From contig JADMKE010000049.1 in NCBI GenBank assembly GCA_018780035.1, positions 1 through 46,673 on the forward strand: a DNA stretch of 46,673 bases. The letters are read 5' to 3'. How positions within the stretch are numbered: the stretch's first letter is position 1; the number at the start of each line of letters is the position of its first letter. Origin of the DNA: Candidatus Sericytochromatia bacterium (GTDB lineage Bacteria; Cyanobacteriota; Sericytochromatia; UBA7694). The notes below the pieces were generated by a model that made no database searches, was not told the DNA's origin, and saw nothing but the letters and a program-made list of their open reading frames with translations. This document shows positions 1 to 8,207 of the stretch, one piece after another. The position numbers and the translations under genes were made by a program.

Positions 1-827
1 AGCTTACGGTAACGCTTGGAACCCTTTTTACAGCGACTACGCTTTTGGGCAATTTTTCCCAAGGCTTTTGACCTTTGCCGCTTCAATGTGCGAATCCCAC
101 GACCGGAAACAACAATCGCTTGGCCTGAATCGGTACTCACTGCGGCTTGATGGATTTCACCCAGGTCGACACAGGCTTTGCGAGTTCCTGCTGACTCCTG
201 AGCACCTTCCTCATGGTAGGTCACATGAAGTTCATAACCATCTTTAAAGACCAGTTTGCAAGCTCCTGCTCCCTCTGGCAATTTGAGTTTCAACACCAGA
301 TTTTCTCTGCCTCTACCCATTGGCAAAATCACCCGATTATCCTTGACTTTGACAGCCTGAGCAGGCCACATCAAGGTGTAGGTTCGTTTGGTTTTGTAAG
401 GATAGCGAATTTTCACCCCAGATTTGCGCAATTCGCGAGTAGTGTCGACATTCTGAATAAATGTGTGGCAAATCATCTGTACACTTTGGCTGTGCATGGC
501 GTAAAGCCCTTTTGTCGCCTTCTGCAAATCTGTACGATTGGGCCAGTGTTGGCCTGTACGCGTACTGAGAACAGCGTCGCCCAGAGCGCGTCGAAGGGTC
601 GAAGTACGCGCCTCAAGATGAATGTCCCGGCATTGGTTCCATACTTTACCGGCTTCCAGACGAGCTGACCAGATTTGCTCATGCTGAAAGTGAGTGAGGT
701 GTTTGAGTGGGAAGATGCGGCAGGCGTTGCCCGAGCCATGGTTGTTAGCGAGTTCACGAGCCTTACAACCATGGACAGCAGCGCTAGGGCTTAGGTCTGG
801 CGACAACATAGCTTTTACGTATTCCAT
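1..827 (-). CDS. tnpB: TnpB-family RNA-guided nuclease / IS605-type OrfB, 3' part outside window
   Basis: An uninterrupted reading frame of 275 codons runs from an ATG at 827 to the left edge, so only the N-terminal part is seen. Residues about 36-70 and 93-205 match the cyanobacterial OrfB/TnpB subfamily (RIFPLKHLT, ATKGLYAMHSQSVQM, WPAQAV, LPMGRGR). Residues 219-275 carry the RuvC-I region: CVDLGEIHQAAVSTDSG with the expected catalytic Asp at 221, then VSGRGIRTLKRQRSKALG and a Lys/Arg-rich stretch. RuvC-II, the zinc finger and RuvC-III would lie beyond the edge, as would any 3' omega-RNA. Family knowledge: TnpB is an RNA-guided DNA nuclease of IS200/IS605 and IS607 elements. Residues about 73-91 look like an in-frame insertion encoded by a palindrome (see repeat at 556-610). 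No tnpA is visible. The start could lie elsewhere near the 5' end; no clear ribosome site is seen. Confidence 0.85.
   Translation of the reverse strand, partial: MEYVKAMLSPDLSPSAAVHGCKARELANNHGSGNACRIFPLKHLTHFQHEQIWSARLEAGKVWNQCRDIHLEARTSTLRRALGDAVLSTRTGQHWPNRTDLQKATKGLYAMHSQSVQMICHTFIQNVDTTRELRKSGVKIRYPYKTKRTYTLMWPAQAVKVKDNRVILPMGRGRENLVLKLKLPEGAGACKLVFKDGYELHVTYHEEGAQESAGTRKACVDLGEIHQAAVSTDSGQAIVVSGRGIRTLKRQRSKALGKIAQKRSRCKKGSKRYRK
556..610. repeat. Palindromic element embedded in tnpB
   Basis: Arms CGCGTACT (559-566) and AGTACGCG (603-610) form a perfect 8-bp inverted repeat around a 36-nt centre containing CAGCGTCG and GAGCGCGTCGAAG. The sequence style (CTGAG...GTCGAAG...) resembles small dispersed palindromic repeats of bacterial genomes. 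It is read through in the tnpB frame as about 19 codons with no stop, at a place where remembered homologues are shorter. The inverted repeat is seen directly; its status as a mobile repeat is inference. Confidence 0.5.
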
Positions 828-991
828 AATATTTTATTATATCATACACAAGAATACACTCTGGATTTTATTTTGGTCTCTCACTCTGAATGTCAAGTTC
901 ACTCAACCCCAACATTCTGATGACAGCTCACAGAGCTGTCGCTCTTTTCATCCCAATCCCCTGAAGTGGATGGGAATTCCCAGAGCGTCCT
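828..991. other. Non-coding region with two hairpins; possible IS end
   Basis: This stretch lies between the tnpB start and the end of the DUF2490 gene. It holds a perfect hairpin GACAGCTC-ACA-GAGCTGTC at 922-940 and an imperfect one at 951-975 (TCCCAATCC / GGATGGGA). IS200/IS605-type elements carry subterminal hairpins near their ends, so the left end of the tnpB element may lie at about 975-990. Neither hairpin is followed by a convincing T-run on the minus strand, so they are poor terminators for the gene ending at 992. The boundary is a guess. Confidence 0.3.
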
Positions 992-1759
992 TTAATCCGA
1001 CTGCATCTGAAAGACGCCGCCCTCTTTCGACTGATACGAGAGCGAAACAAAGGCCACGTGAATCGGATCCCAGGCATTGCCCCCTGATTGTTTGACAAAG
1101 CGCAGCATATAACTCAGATTGAGGCGCAAACTGGGATTGAGCTGATAACCCACCCCCACCACAGAGCGGTTCTGGTTCAGGCCCTCGCCGCCAAAATCAA
1201 AGAAAAACTCACTGGAGACAAAAGGTGTCCAATCACTGCCGGGCTGATTAAAGCTCAAAGCCAAGCGGTTGCGGTAGCGCCAGCGCTGGTTGTCGGCCCG
1301 CACGCGGTACTCAATCCGGTGGCGATTGGCCCAGCCAATCTGTTCGCCAAATTTGCCCCGAAACAGCGGTTCCAATTCCAGGCGGTGCTCTTCGATAAAA
1401 CGGCGGTTTTCAAGGTTTTGCACTGCCGAATTGGTAAAATGGGCGGCGACACTGAAATGGGGTGTGAGATTCCAGATCGGGCCAATGCGCCAAAGCAATT
1501 GATGGATATCCGGAAAAACCGGCCCTTCTTGTAATTCGGTATAAAAGCGCATTTGGTCGGGGATAATATCGTGCCAGGCCAAATTGGGGTCGGTTTCAGG
1601 TGAAAGCGTGAGTTGAAACTCATTGGCCAGCCAGAGCTCTGTCTTGAGGTTTTGGGCCTGGGCTGGTGGCAGAAATACTGAAAGTGTAAAAAAAGCCAAC
1701 AACAAACCCACAGACAAAACCTGTCGCAAAGACTTTATAAGCCATGAAGGTGCATGCAT
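992..1759 (-). CDS. DUF2490-family outer-membrane beta-barrel protein
   Basis: The 255-residue product begins with a Sec signal peptide (hydrophobic core about residues 13-31, cleavage near PAQAQ). The mature part fits DUF2490: an early ELWLANEFQLTLSPE strand, RFYTELQEGPVF, HRLELEPLFRG, WANRHRIEYRVR, WRYRNRLALSF and a late YMLRFVKQSG strand, all alternating aromatic and polar residues as in beta-barrels. Family members are small outer-membrane proteins of unknown function. The gene follows the L,D-transpeptidase gene in the same direction with a 73-bp gap that contains a TATAAT on the minus strand, so it may have its own promoter. Start chosen at the ATG directly before the signal peptide. 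Family fairly sure; function unknown. Confidence 0.75.
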   Translation of the reverse strand: MHAPSWLIKSLRQVLSVGLLLAFFTLSVFLPPAQAQNLKTELWLANEFQLTLSPETDPNLAWHDIIPDQMRFYTELQEGPVFPDIHQLLWRIGPIWNLTPHFSVAAHFTNSAVQNLENRRFIEEHRLELEPLFRGKFGEQIGWANRHRIEYRVRADNQRWRYRNRLALSFNQPGSDWTPFVSSEFFFDFGGEGLNQNRSVVGVGYQLNPSLRLNLSYMLRFVKQSGGNAWDPIHVAFVSLSYQSKEGGVFQMQSD

Positions 1760-1813
1760 ATTGAATCTACCTGCGCAAATATTGAGCTGCTGATTTTTGA
1801 GGGGTCAGCCCAA

Positions 1814-1819
1814 ATTATA
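1814..1819 (-). promoter_or_regulatory. Possible -10 box for the DUF2490 gene
   Basis: A TATAAT is read on the minus strand 55 nt before the ATG at 1759, just past the stop of the upstream L,D-transpeptidase gene. No good -35 is seen at 16-18 nt, so this rests on the -10 alone. Confidence 0.3.
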
Positions 1820-1832
1820 ACTCAAATACAAG

Positions 1833-2879
1833 TCAGCGGGCTTTGCTCAACCACATGCGGTAATTTTGAAAGACAAAGGGCTGCACGGGTTTTTTAAAGA
1901 TCTGAATCGCCGTGCCCACAGGCACATGGTTAAAGACCCATTTGGCCCCGCCAATATTGAGCCATTCCCCGCCCTCCTGCACCCACTTATTGCTCAGACG
2001 CAGACAGCCATGGGAAGCAGGGGCCCCGAGCAAATAGAGATAATTTTCACCCACCAGCCCATGATTGCCATATTCAAAGCTAAAATTGGGCACCAGAATG
2101 GTGGTCCAAAACGGCATCAGGGATTCATACAAAGTGGATTTGGGGGAGGCAATCTTGGGCCCGAGCTTAAACTGCCCCGTGGGTGTGATTTTGCCCGGTG
2201 CGGCACTGGAGGTCAAAAGACGCTCCAAAATTTCATCTTTGTAGGTCACCAAATAATACTGGCGCTGGGAAACGCCGTTTTGGGCATAGTGCAAATTGAC
2301 CCACACGCGCCAATCGGCGGGCTTTTTACTCAGACCCGTAATCTCAACCTGTTTGGGAAAAACCGAAGCCGGAAAAGGCTGAATGTACAGGCGCAAATTC
2401 CGGGGGGCCACGCCCGGATAATTCAAACTGAGCTTGACGTCTCTGCGGCCCGGTGACTTAAATAGCGCAGAAATCTGCACCTGACCTGAGGCCGGAATCT
2501 CAAAGGCCACTTTGCGGCGGGGCAGTGCAACTTGATCATAGCCTTTGTCGTCATAACTCAGCTCACCTTTAATCGGAAAGGCCGAAGCCGGCAGACTGGC
2601 TGCGTTTTCGATCCAAATTTTGACAGGGCTACGCAGCCCTTCTTGGGGGTTGGCAAAATCCGCCATCAGACGCAGACCACTGACAGGGGTGGGAATCGCC
2701 GTGGCAGCAGTGGTCGGAACCGGTGTAGGCACAGGACTTTGAATCGGCTTGGGTGTGGTTGAGGGAATAATTTCGGGGTAATCCGATAAATCGGGGGAGG
2801 GAATGGGTTCTGCACCGACAGCAGCAGCAATAGACGTAAACATTACGCTTGTTAAGAAAAAAGGCAAAAAATATCGCAT
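1833..2879 (-). CDS. L,D-transpeptidase (YkuD domain), exported
   Basis: 348 residues: signal peptide about 1-23 (ends AAAVGA), a Pro/Thr-rich linker to about residue 67, a beta-rich domain about 68-170, and a C-terminal YkuD domain. The catalytic motif is SHGCLRLS with nucleophile Cys292 (Ser289-His290-Gly291-Cys292), and an upstream HG (GNHGLVG) supplies the conserved second His. The family makes meso-DAP cross-links in peptidoglycan, or links peptidoglycan to outer-membrane proteins, in the periplasm. The middle domain looks like an Ig-like or adhesive module found beside YkuD in other proteins, but I cannot name it. Divergent from atpZ. The last 50 residues extend beyond the catalytic motif. 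Catalytic family confident; substrate unknown. Confidence 0.9.
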   Translation of the reverse strand: MRYFLPFFLTSVMFTSIAAAVGAEPIPSPDLSDYPEIIPSTTPKPIQSPVPTPVPTTAATAIPTPVSGLRLMADFANPQEGLRSPVKIWIENAASLPASAFPIKGELSYDDKGYDQVALPRRKVAFEIPASGQVQISALFKSPGRRDVKLSLNYPGVAPRNLRLYIQPFPASVFPKQVEITGLSKKPADWRVWVNLHYAQNGVSQRQYYLVTYKDEILERLLTSSAAPGKITPTGQFKLGPKIASPKSTLYESLMPFWTTILVPNFSFEYGNHGLVGENYLYLLGAPASHGCLRLSNKWVQEGGEWLNIGGAKWVFNHVPVGTAIQIFKKPVQPFVFQNYRMWLSKAR

Positions 2880-2956
2880 GATTCGGGTTCCAATCGTCAG
2901 GGAGTGCGGTCAATTTTCTCTAGCTGGAGAGGTTTTTGTACCTCTTTCAATGATGG

Positions 2957-2962
2957 TACAAT
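2957..2962 (+). promoter_or_regulatory. Possible -10 box for atpZ
   Basis: TACAAT lies 26 nt before the ATG at 2983 and 86 nt before the ATG at 3043. A weak -35 (TTTGTA or TTGTAC, 2935-2941) sits 15-16 nt upstream. It fits the divergent arrangement with the L,D-transpeptidase gene. Confidence 0.35.
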
Positions 2963-3042
2963 GTGCAGGGCTTGTCAATGAGATGAGCCCGCCGCAGAGC
3001 AGGAAAAAGGCACCCCAAAACACGGGCATTCAGGCGGAAAAA

Positions 3043-3285
3043 ATGGCATCACAAGACGGTCTGGATTTAGCAATCAGCATGGTCTCCCCGATGATCTTTG
3101 GTCTGGTGGTGGGGCTTTATCTGGACAAAGTCTTTCACACCCCCCCTGTCTTTATGCTGGGTCTCACTTTGCTCGGTGTGGCCACCGGCTTTTGGAGCAT
3201 TATTAAACGGGCCTATAACATGGCTCCCCCGCCAATTCCCCCTGGCGAAAAAAAAACGAAACCAGATTCCAGCGACGGGCCTTAA
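3043..3285 (+). CDS. atpZ: AtpZ/AtpI-family F0F1 ATP synthase accessory membrane protein
   Basis: 80 residues from ATG 3043 with two membrane segments (about 9-31 and 35-56) joined by a short loop containing LDKVF, the classic AtpZ/AtpI two-helix hairpin, then a Pro/Lys-rich tail. The family helps assemble the c-ring or carries Mg/Ca ions in the ATP synthase membrane sector. An in-frame ATG at 2983 would add 20 residues (MSPPQSRKK...); I prefer 3043 because the family signature begins there and GCGGAAAAA precedes it, but the longer form is possible. Further upstream codons would lie in the promoter. Odd: the next gene is not atpB or another ATP synthase subunit, so atpZ is isolated here. Confidence 0.75.
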   Translation: MASQDGLDLAISMVSPMIFGLVVGLYLDKVFHTPPVFMLGLTLLGVATGFWSIIKRAYNMAPPPIPPGEKKTKPDSSDGP

Positions 3286-3316
3286 AAGCCGCGGCAGAAA
3301 ATAGTCAAAACAGCGT

Positions 3317-3322
3317 TATAAT
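3317..3322 (+). promoter_or_regulatory. Possible -10 box for the propeller/P2 gene
   Basis: TATAAT lies 51 nt before the ATG at 3373, in an AT-rich stretch after the atpZ stop. No clear -35. Confidence 0.35.
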
Positions 3323-3372
3323 AAATTATTAATATGTGTTAGGGATCCACTAATTCCAACGGGGTATAGGCA

Positions 3373-6300
3373 ATGGCGCGCGGAGACATCGATGATCGCA
3401 TCCTCAAACAGGCCTTAATTGATCGCCAATTGGTAGATAAAACAGCGCTGGAAAGCCTGATTCAGGACCAAACAGATTGTTTTCAAGCCCTGAGAAAAAC
3501 CCTGCCTGGCAGTTCTTTTTTAATCAACCTCGCACAACAAACCCTGGAAATCACCGATCTTGTCAGCGGGGAAACGCGCAAGAAATTGTCGCTCAAAAGT
3601 GGCAAAGCCGAGGCCTTTGACCCAGAAAACTGGGAACAGTGGGGCAGTTCGCCCCTCTTGGTTCAAGGCAGTGATGGCAACCAAGTCGGCCGCCTCGATG
3701 GCGAACTCACCCCCACTTACGGCCTGGTTACGCTCTCCGACAGCAGTTATGTCTACAACAACGGCCGTTTAGATACCGAATACCTGGGCACCAGTGAGTC
3801 GTGTTTCTTTGCAGGGCTCTACAAAGGCAAACCCACTGCCGCGCCTTACGATCTCTTTCTCTCCCGCGACCGCTCCTTGCTCTGTCTCAGCGACCGAGGG
3901 GCAGGCACCCTTCGCCTGATCTCAACCCAAGATTTCAGCGATCAGGGCCTGGTTCAAATTCGCGAAGCGGGCAGCAATCTGGCCCTCAATGTCGCGCCAG
4001 ACATCGCCCAAAAACGGATCTTTATCACGGACAACCAGACCTCCAATTTGTATATTCTCGAATTGGAAAGTCTTCAGGTTCAGCGCCAACGGGTCGGATT
4101 GGGCATTTTGGGCAATATTTTGCTCTCACCCGATGGCCAACATCTCTACTTACTCACGCTCAAGCCCAATCAAAACCTGGTTTACCTCAATACCAAAAGC
4201 TTTGAGACCGAAAAAAGTGTCAAACTCAAAGGGGATCTCTTTAAAGCCAATAGCAGCGACCCCTCCGACCTCTTTGCGCTCTCTCCCGATCAAAAACAAT
4301 TGTTGGTCATGACCTATCTCAATGAGCCAACCCCCTTCACTCCGATCATCACGGTTTTGGAGGCAGATGGTGTCAAAACAGTCAGACGTTATTCGATCAA
4401 AGAAGAGGGCAAACCCAGCCAAATTTTCTTTGCAGGCAAAAACCCCTTTCGAGAACATGCTCGCCGCCTCGAAGATCTGGTTGTGGAAGCCCGTTTGATT
4501 GAGCCCCGGGTACTCTGGGAACTCAAACGCGAATTGCGGGAATTACAAGGTCTCGATCCAGATGAAGAGGGCCCTCTTCAGCCACGCAAAGCCAGCGAAA
4601 AAAGCGAAGTGGAAGCGGAAGCCCCGGAAGAAACCTCCCCCCGCGAAGAAGAAACGCCTGAGGTCGAAAAAGAGCCTGAATTTCTCGAAATTGAGCAGCA
4701 TATTATTGATATCGCGGTCACAAAAAAAGACCAACAGAAAAAAGACGAAATGGGGATCACACCCGCCAAGGCCCCCAAAATTGATCTGCCCCACGAGGCC
4801 CTGGAAGAGATCATCGACATCATGATCAATACCTTCCAAAAACAGGTCGAAGAGGATATCTCCGACTATCCCGACGTCATGATGCGTCTGCGCGAAGAGG
4901 CTGAAAAAGCCCGCCAAGAGTTGGAAAACTACGACTCCGTGATCGTCCAGATTCCCGATCTGTTTGAAGGAAAATCGCTGCGCACCGTCATTTTGCGCGA
5001 AGCAATTGTCATGATGCTCGATCTCAAGGCCTCGATCAAAGCAGCAGGGGCGCGTACTGTTCCCACCCATTGCCCGAATTGCCGTCAACCCCTGCTGGGA
5101 AGTTGGGACTGCGATGCCTGCGGCTTCGAAATCGACAACGCTGAGCGGGCCTTTAAACGCCGCACGGCCTCTGCTGAACCCACCGCCAATTTGGCGCGGG
5201 GCCAAATTTTGGTGCCCGATCCACTGGGTCTGCGCATTTTACAGCTCAACCCCTTTAAATTTGTGAGCTGGAGCCTCGACCCCGATCAGCTCTCCTGTGA
5301 CTATCCGGTGGACTGCCTGATGTTGCCCAATAACAATCTGCTCCTGGCAGACAAAGACGGGCACAAGATCATGGAAGTCGGCAGCCGGGGCAAGATTTTT
5401 TGGACCTTCGACACCCACGCCTCGGGCCGCCATGCCCTGCGCAATCCTGTGCGCATTACCTACCGTTACGAAGACGACAATTCCGTGCGCCTGCTGATTG
5501 TCGATCAGGGCAATCACCGCGTACTTGAAGTAGATAAAAACCACGAAATCTACTGGGAGTTTGGGGTTCAGGGTGAAGCGGGAGATCACGGCAAACACCT
5601 CGATACCCCTTGCGATATCCAATACACCCACGACAATACTTATTTGATCGCCGACACTGGCAATCACCGCGTGCTCGAAATCAAAGGCGGAAATATTTAC
5701 AAGGAATGGGGCGAAAATCTCGACCTCAAATCCCCGACCTGCGCACAGCGCCTACTCAACGATCACACCCTGATTCTCGACTCAGGCAATTACCGCCTGC
5801 TGGAGTTGGATGAGCGGGGCCAGATTGTGCGTGAATCCACCTATTATAGCCGAGAAATTGACGAAGAATTCCGCGTTGTACACCCCATCAAAATGATTCG
5901 CCTGCTCAACAAAGACATCTTGATCATGGACGAAGACAAATTGATTCAGGTGATGTTGAATACCAATAAATTGGTCTGGTATTCCAAACTCGACGATCTG
6001 GCTTTTCAGCCCCAGGTGCAAGAATCCGAAATTGTGATTGACGAAAATGGCAATGAACGCCGGATTTACAAAGTGGTCGACCATGGTGAAATGCGCCCTG
6101 TGCGCCTCTCCCAAAAGATCAACTTCAAACGCATGCAGCAATTGATTGCCGCCCGTCTGCACAATGAACACGTCCCCGGCGAAGAAGAAGACCCCGATAA
6201 AATGAGTATTGGGGCCGCAGATCGTCTGCGCAGCCTGCTGGCCGATCGCAAAGCCGAACAGGCCCGCACCATGCAGGAACTCAATCTGGAGACCTTTCAA

Positions 6301-7521
6301 CCCTCCGAAATCTTCCAAAAGCCCGATACCGAACTGCCCAATATCCGCCGCTACTGCATCGACCGCCACCACAATGCCCTGATTCGCATCAACCGCAAGG
6401 GCGAAGTCAAATGGCATTATGGCTTCGAGGTCGGCCAAACGCTTTCGCGGCCCTTCCACATTGCAGAGACCAAACGCACCCTGCTGGTTTCAGACACAGG
6501 CAATAACCGCATTCTCGAAATCTCCAAAGCGGACAAGGAGATCATTGCCGATTTTCGTGGGCCCGCCGACTCCCCGCTCTCAGGCCCGCGCAGCGCCAAT
6601 CGCACCGCCATGGGCCGAACAATTATTGCCGACCAGAAAAACAAGCGTTTGGTTGAACTCGATTCCCGCGACCGTGTCGTCTGGGAGTTTAACAAGCCTG
6701 GCCAACTCTCTTCGCCCCAATACGCCGAAGAGGTGGATAATGGGGACATTCTCTTTGCCGACTCGATGATGAACAGCATTCGCCAGGTCGACAAAGAGGG
6801 CAATTTGCGCTGGTCTTATGGAAGCAGAATCAAGGGTACGGGCCCCGGCCAGCTCTTTGCCCCCGAATATGCCACCCGTTTGCCCAATGGCAATACCCTG
6901 ATTGCAGATACACGCAATAACCGCATTGTCGAAGTAGACATGAACGGCGCGCAGGTCTGGTTGTACGAAGGTCGGGGACGCCAAAAAGTACTCAACCCGA
7001 CCCGCTGCGAGCGCACAGAAGACAATACCACCTTGATTATTTACAACAACAACCGCGAAATGATTGAGGTCGATGCCAAAGGGGAGACCCTCTGGTACTT
7101 CCGCATGGGCAACGATGTATTTTTACCCCCCGTACACGGCAAAGGTGCCAAACAAATGGTGGAAAAACTCAGCACCTATTACAACCCGATTGAAAAACGC
7201 CTGGTGCGCATGGCCGCAAACGACGGTATGAAAGGGGTCGAAGTCCATGTCACACTGATGGACAATGTGCAGATGAAATCTGTGCGTGCCTCTTTGGTGC
7301 TGATGGCGCTGGAAAAATCGGGCACCGTGATCAAAACCTTTCCGACCCCCGAAGAATTGCTCGCGGATAAATTTGGCAAATTTATGATTGTCTCGTTTAT
7401 TCTCAACCCAGATATCGGCATGGGCACCTTGGAACTGGATGTGGCTGCGATAGCTGAGATCGAAGCGGTCAAAGTCGAAGAGATCAGCTTTGAAGAAGCA
7501 GCTGCGGCAGGGGCCCGTTGA
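3373..7521 (+). CDS. Large beta-propeller / zinc-ribbon protein with C-terminal CheA P2-like domain
   Basis: 1382 residues without signal peptide or membrane segment, so probably cytoplasmic. Residues about 90-350 form a YVTN-like propeller (LSPDGQHLYLLTL, LSPDQKQLLVM). Residues about 395-460 are an acidic, disordered linker; 460-560 are helical. A four-Cys zinc ribbon follows (Cys567, Cys570, Cys580, Cys583). Residues about 605-900 and 1030-1270 contain at least eight NHL-like blades of the form D-TGN-HRVLE-...-WEF. Residues about 1288-1373 closely resemble the P2 domain of CheA, the CheY-docking module: VHVTL, Q-MKSVR-SLV-MALE, KTFPTPEEL, DKF, IAEIEAV. No histidine-kinase core is present. 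The stop overlaps the start of the next gene (TGATG). The blades and cysteines are seen directly; P2 is by motif resemblance; a scaffold or sensor role is inference. Confidence 0.8.
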   Translation: MARGDIDDRILKQALIDRQLVDKTALESLIQDQTDCFQALRKTLPGSSFLINLAQQTLEITDLVSGETRKKLSLKSGKAEAFDPENWEQWGSSPLLVQGSDGNQVGRLDGELTPTYGLVTLSDSSYVYNNGRLDTEYLGTSESCFFAGLYKGKPTAAPYDLFLSRDRSLLCLSDRGAGTLRLISTQDFSDQGLVQIREAGSNLALNVAPDIAQKRIFITDNQTSNLYILELESLQVQRQRVGLGILGNILLSPDGQHLYLLTLKPNQNLVYLNTKSFETEKSVKLKGDLFKANSSDPSDLFALSPDQKQLLVMTYLNEPTPFTPIITVLEADGVKTVRRYSIKEEGKPSQIFFAGKNPFREHARRLEDLVVEARLIEPRVLWELKRELRELQGLDPDEEGPLQPRKASEKSEVEAEAPEETSPREEETPEVEKEPEFLEIEQHIIDIAVTKKDQQKKDEMGITPAKAPKIDLPHEALEEIIDIMINTFQKQVEEDISDYPDVMMRLREEAEKARQELENYDSVIVQIPDLFEGKSLRTVILREAIVMMLDLKASIKAAGARTVPTHCPNCRQPLLGSWDCDACGFEIDNAERAFKRRTASAEPTANLARGQILVPDPLGLRILQLNPFKFVSWSLDPDQLSCDYPVDCLMLPNNNLLLADKDGHKIMEVGSRGKIFWTFDTHASGRHALRNPVRITYRYEDDNSVRLLIVDQGNHRVLEVDKNHEIYWEFGVQGEAGDHGKHLDTPCDIQYTHDNTYLIADTGNHRVLEIKGGNIYKEWGENLDLKSPTCAQRLLNDHTLILDSGNYRLLELDERGQIVRESTYYSREIDEEFRVVHPIKMIRLLNKDILIMDEDKLIQVMLNTNKLVWYSKLDDLAFQPQVQESEIVIDENGNERRIYKVVDHGEMRPVRLSQKINFKRMQQLIAARLHNEHVPGEEEDPDKMSIGAADRLRSLLADRKAEQARTMQELNLETFQPSEIFQKPDTELPNIRRYCIDRHHNALIRINRKGEVKWHYGFEVGQTLSRPFHIAETKRTLLVSDTGNNRILEISKADKEIIADFRGPADSPLSGPRSANRTAMGRTIIADQKNKRLVELDSRDRVVWEFNKPGQLSSPQYAEEVDNGDILFADSMMNSIRQVDKEGNLRWSYGSRIKGTGPGQLFAPEYATRLPNGNTLIADTRNNRIVEVDMNGAQVWLYEGRGRQKVLNPTRCERTEDNTTLIIYNNNREMIEVDAKGETLWYFRMGNDVFLPPVHGKGAKQMVEKLSTYYNPIEKRLVRMAANDGMKGVEVHVTLMDNVQMKSVRASLVLMALEKSGTVIKTFPTPEELLADKFGKFMIVSFILNPDIGMGTLELDVAAIAEIEAVKVEEISFEEAAAAGAR

Positions 7522-7826
7522 TGATTCTCTACAGTGTGACCGTCTCACTGCCCGAAAGCCGCGAAGACGAGTGGCTGCAGTGGCAGCGCGCCGAACATAT
7601 CCCCGAAGTCATGGACACAGGTTATTTTAGCAAACACAGTTTGCACAAACTCCTGGAACCGATCATGGAAGTCGGCTTTGTAACATACAACGTACTCTAC
7701 ACCACCGATTCCCTCGACAGCCTCAACCGCTATCGCGAAGAGGCCGGCCCACGCCTGCAGCAAAAGCATATTGACCGTTTTGGCGAGGAAATTTTTGCCA
7801 TTCGCTCAGTGATGCAAATCTGTTAA
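7521..7826 (+). CDS. DUF4286-like small protein
   Basis: 101 residues starting at the ATG that shares its A with the TGA of the preceding gene, so translation is probably coupled. The sequence (ILYSVTVSLPESREDEWLQW, HIPEVMDTGYFSK, LDSLNRYREEAGPRLQ, FGEEIFAIRSVM) fits DUF4286, a ferredoxin-like dimeric alpha/beta barrel family of unknown function whose members end in a similar AxRxxM strand. A TTG three bases earlier (7518) is an unlikely start. Its coupling to the propeller/P2 protein suggests a shared process. Family assignment from memory of motifs. Confidence 0.75.
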   Translation: MILYSVTVSLPESREDEWLQWQRAEHIPEVMDTGYFSKHSLHKLLEPIMEVGFVTYNVLYTTDSLDSLNRYREEAGPRLQQKHIDRFGEEIFAIRSVMQIC

Positions 7827-7871
7827 ATTTGATTGTTTTGAGCCCGATTGTTTTTAGAAAGTGAAGCCAAG

Positions 7872-8207
7872 ATGCAAATTGTCCTGCTCGACCCCCAACT
7901 CAAAGAAAAAACCTATTTGCTCGACGAAGACAGTTTGGGGGTCGAAAAAATCAAGCTCCCATTTACCGACGGTTTGCCTCCCGGATTTGACCGTGAAATG
8001 GTGGGCCGCTTGGGCTACCGGGTCAAAGCCCAAATGGCCTGGAACAAAAACCAAGCTGAGATCTTTGAAATGAGTTTTTTGTATATGCATCCAGCAGATC
8101 GGGTGCTCAACCTGGCTGTGCCCAAGCGCCACCGGGTCGAAGACCTGACGGATTTGTTGGCCTATGTCAAACAGTTCATCGCAACCGAATTGACTAGCGG
8201 TTCTTAA
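7872..8207 (+). CDS. Small protein of unknown function
   Basis: 111 residues from ATG 7872, preceded by GAAAGTGAAG as a ribosome site; a TTG at 7848 would add eight residues and is less likely. No signal peptide, membrane segment or recognisable motif. The pattern is alpha/beta with a hydrophobic N-terminal strand (MQIVLLD) and a C-terminal helix (LTDLLAYVKQF). It follows the DUF4286-like gene by 45 bp and ends 14 bp inside the convergent neighbour. It may be the third member of the propeller/P2 operon. Not recognised. Confidence 0.65.
   Translation: MQIVLLDPQLKEKTYLLDEDSLGVEKIKLPFTDGLPPGFDREMVGRLGYRVKAQMAWNKNQAEIFEMSFLYMHPADRVLNLAVPKRHRVEDLTDLLAYVKQFIATELTSGS

Noticed and set aside
951..975. 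Hairpin as terminator of the DUF2490 gene
   Set aside because: On the minus strand it is followed by GATGAAAAG rather than a T-run.
213..1095. Plus-strand frames at 213-668 and 694-1095
   Set aside because: They are antisense to the tnpB frame, which has clear family motifs; the plus-strand translations look unlike proteins and have no ribosome sites.
3373..7521. Arylsulfotransferase or plain NHL enzyme
   Set aside because: No catalytic His/Arg pattern, and the zinc ribbon plus P2-like end do not belong to those families.
4543..7548. Long minus-strand frames inside the propeller/P2 gene
   Set aside because: They are shadows of a gene with strong repeats and motifs; their translations are rich in Phe and His with no family pattern.
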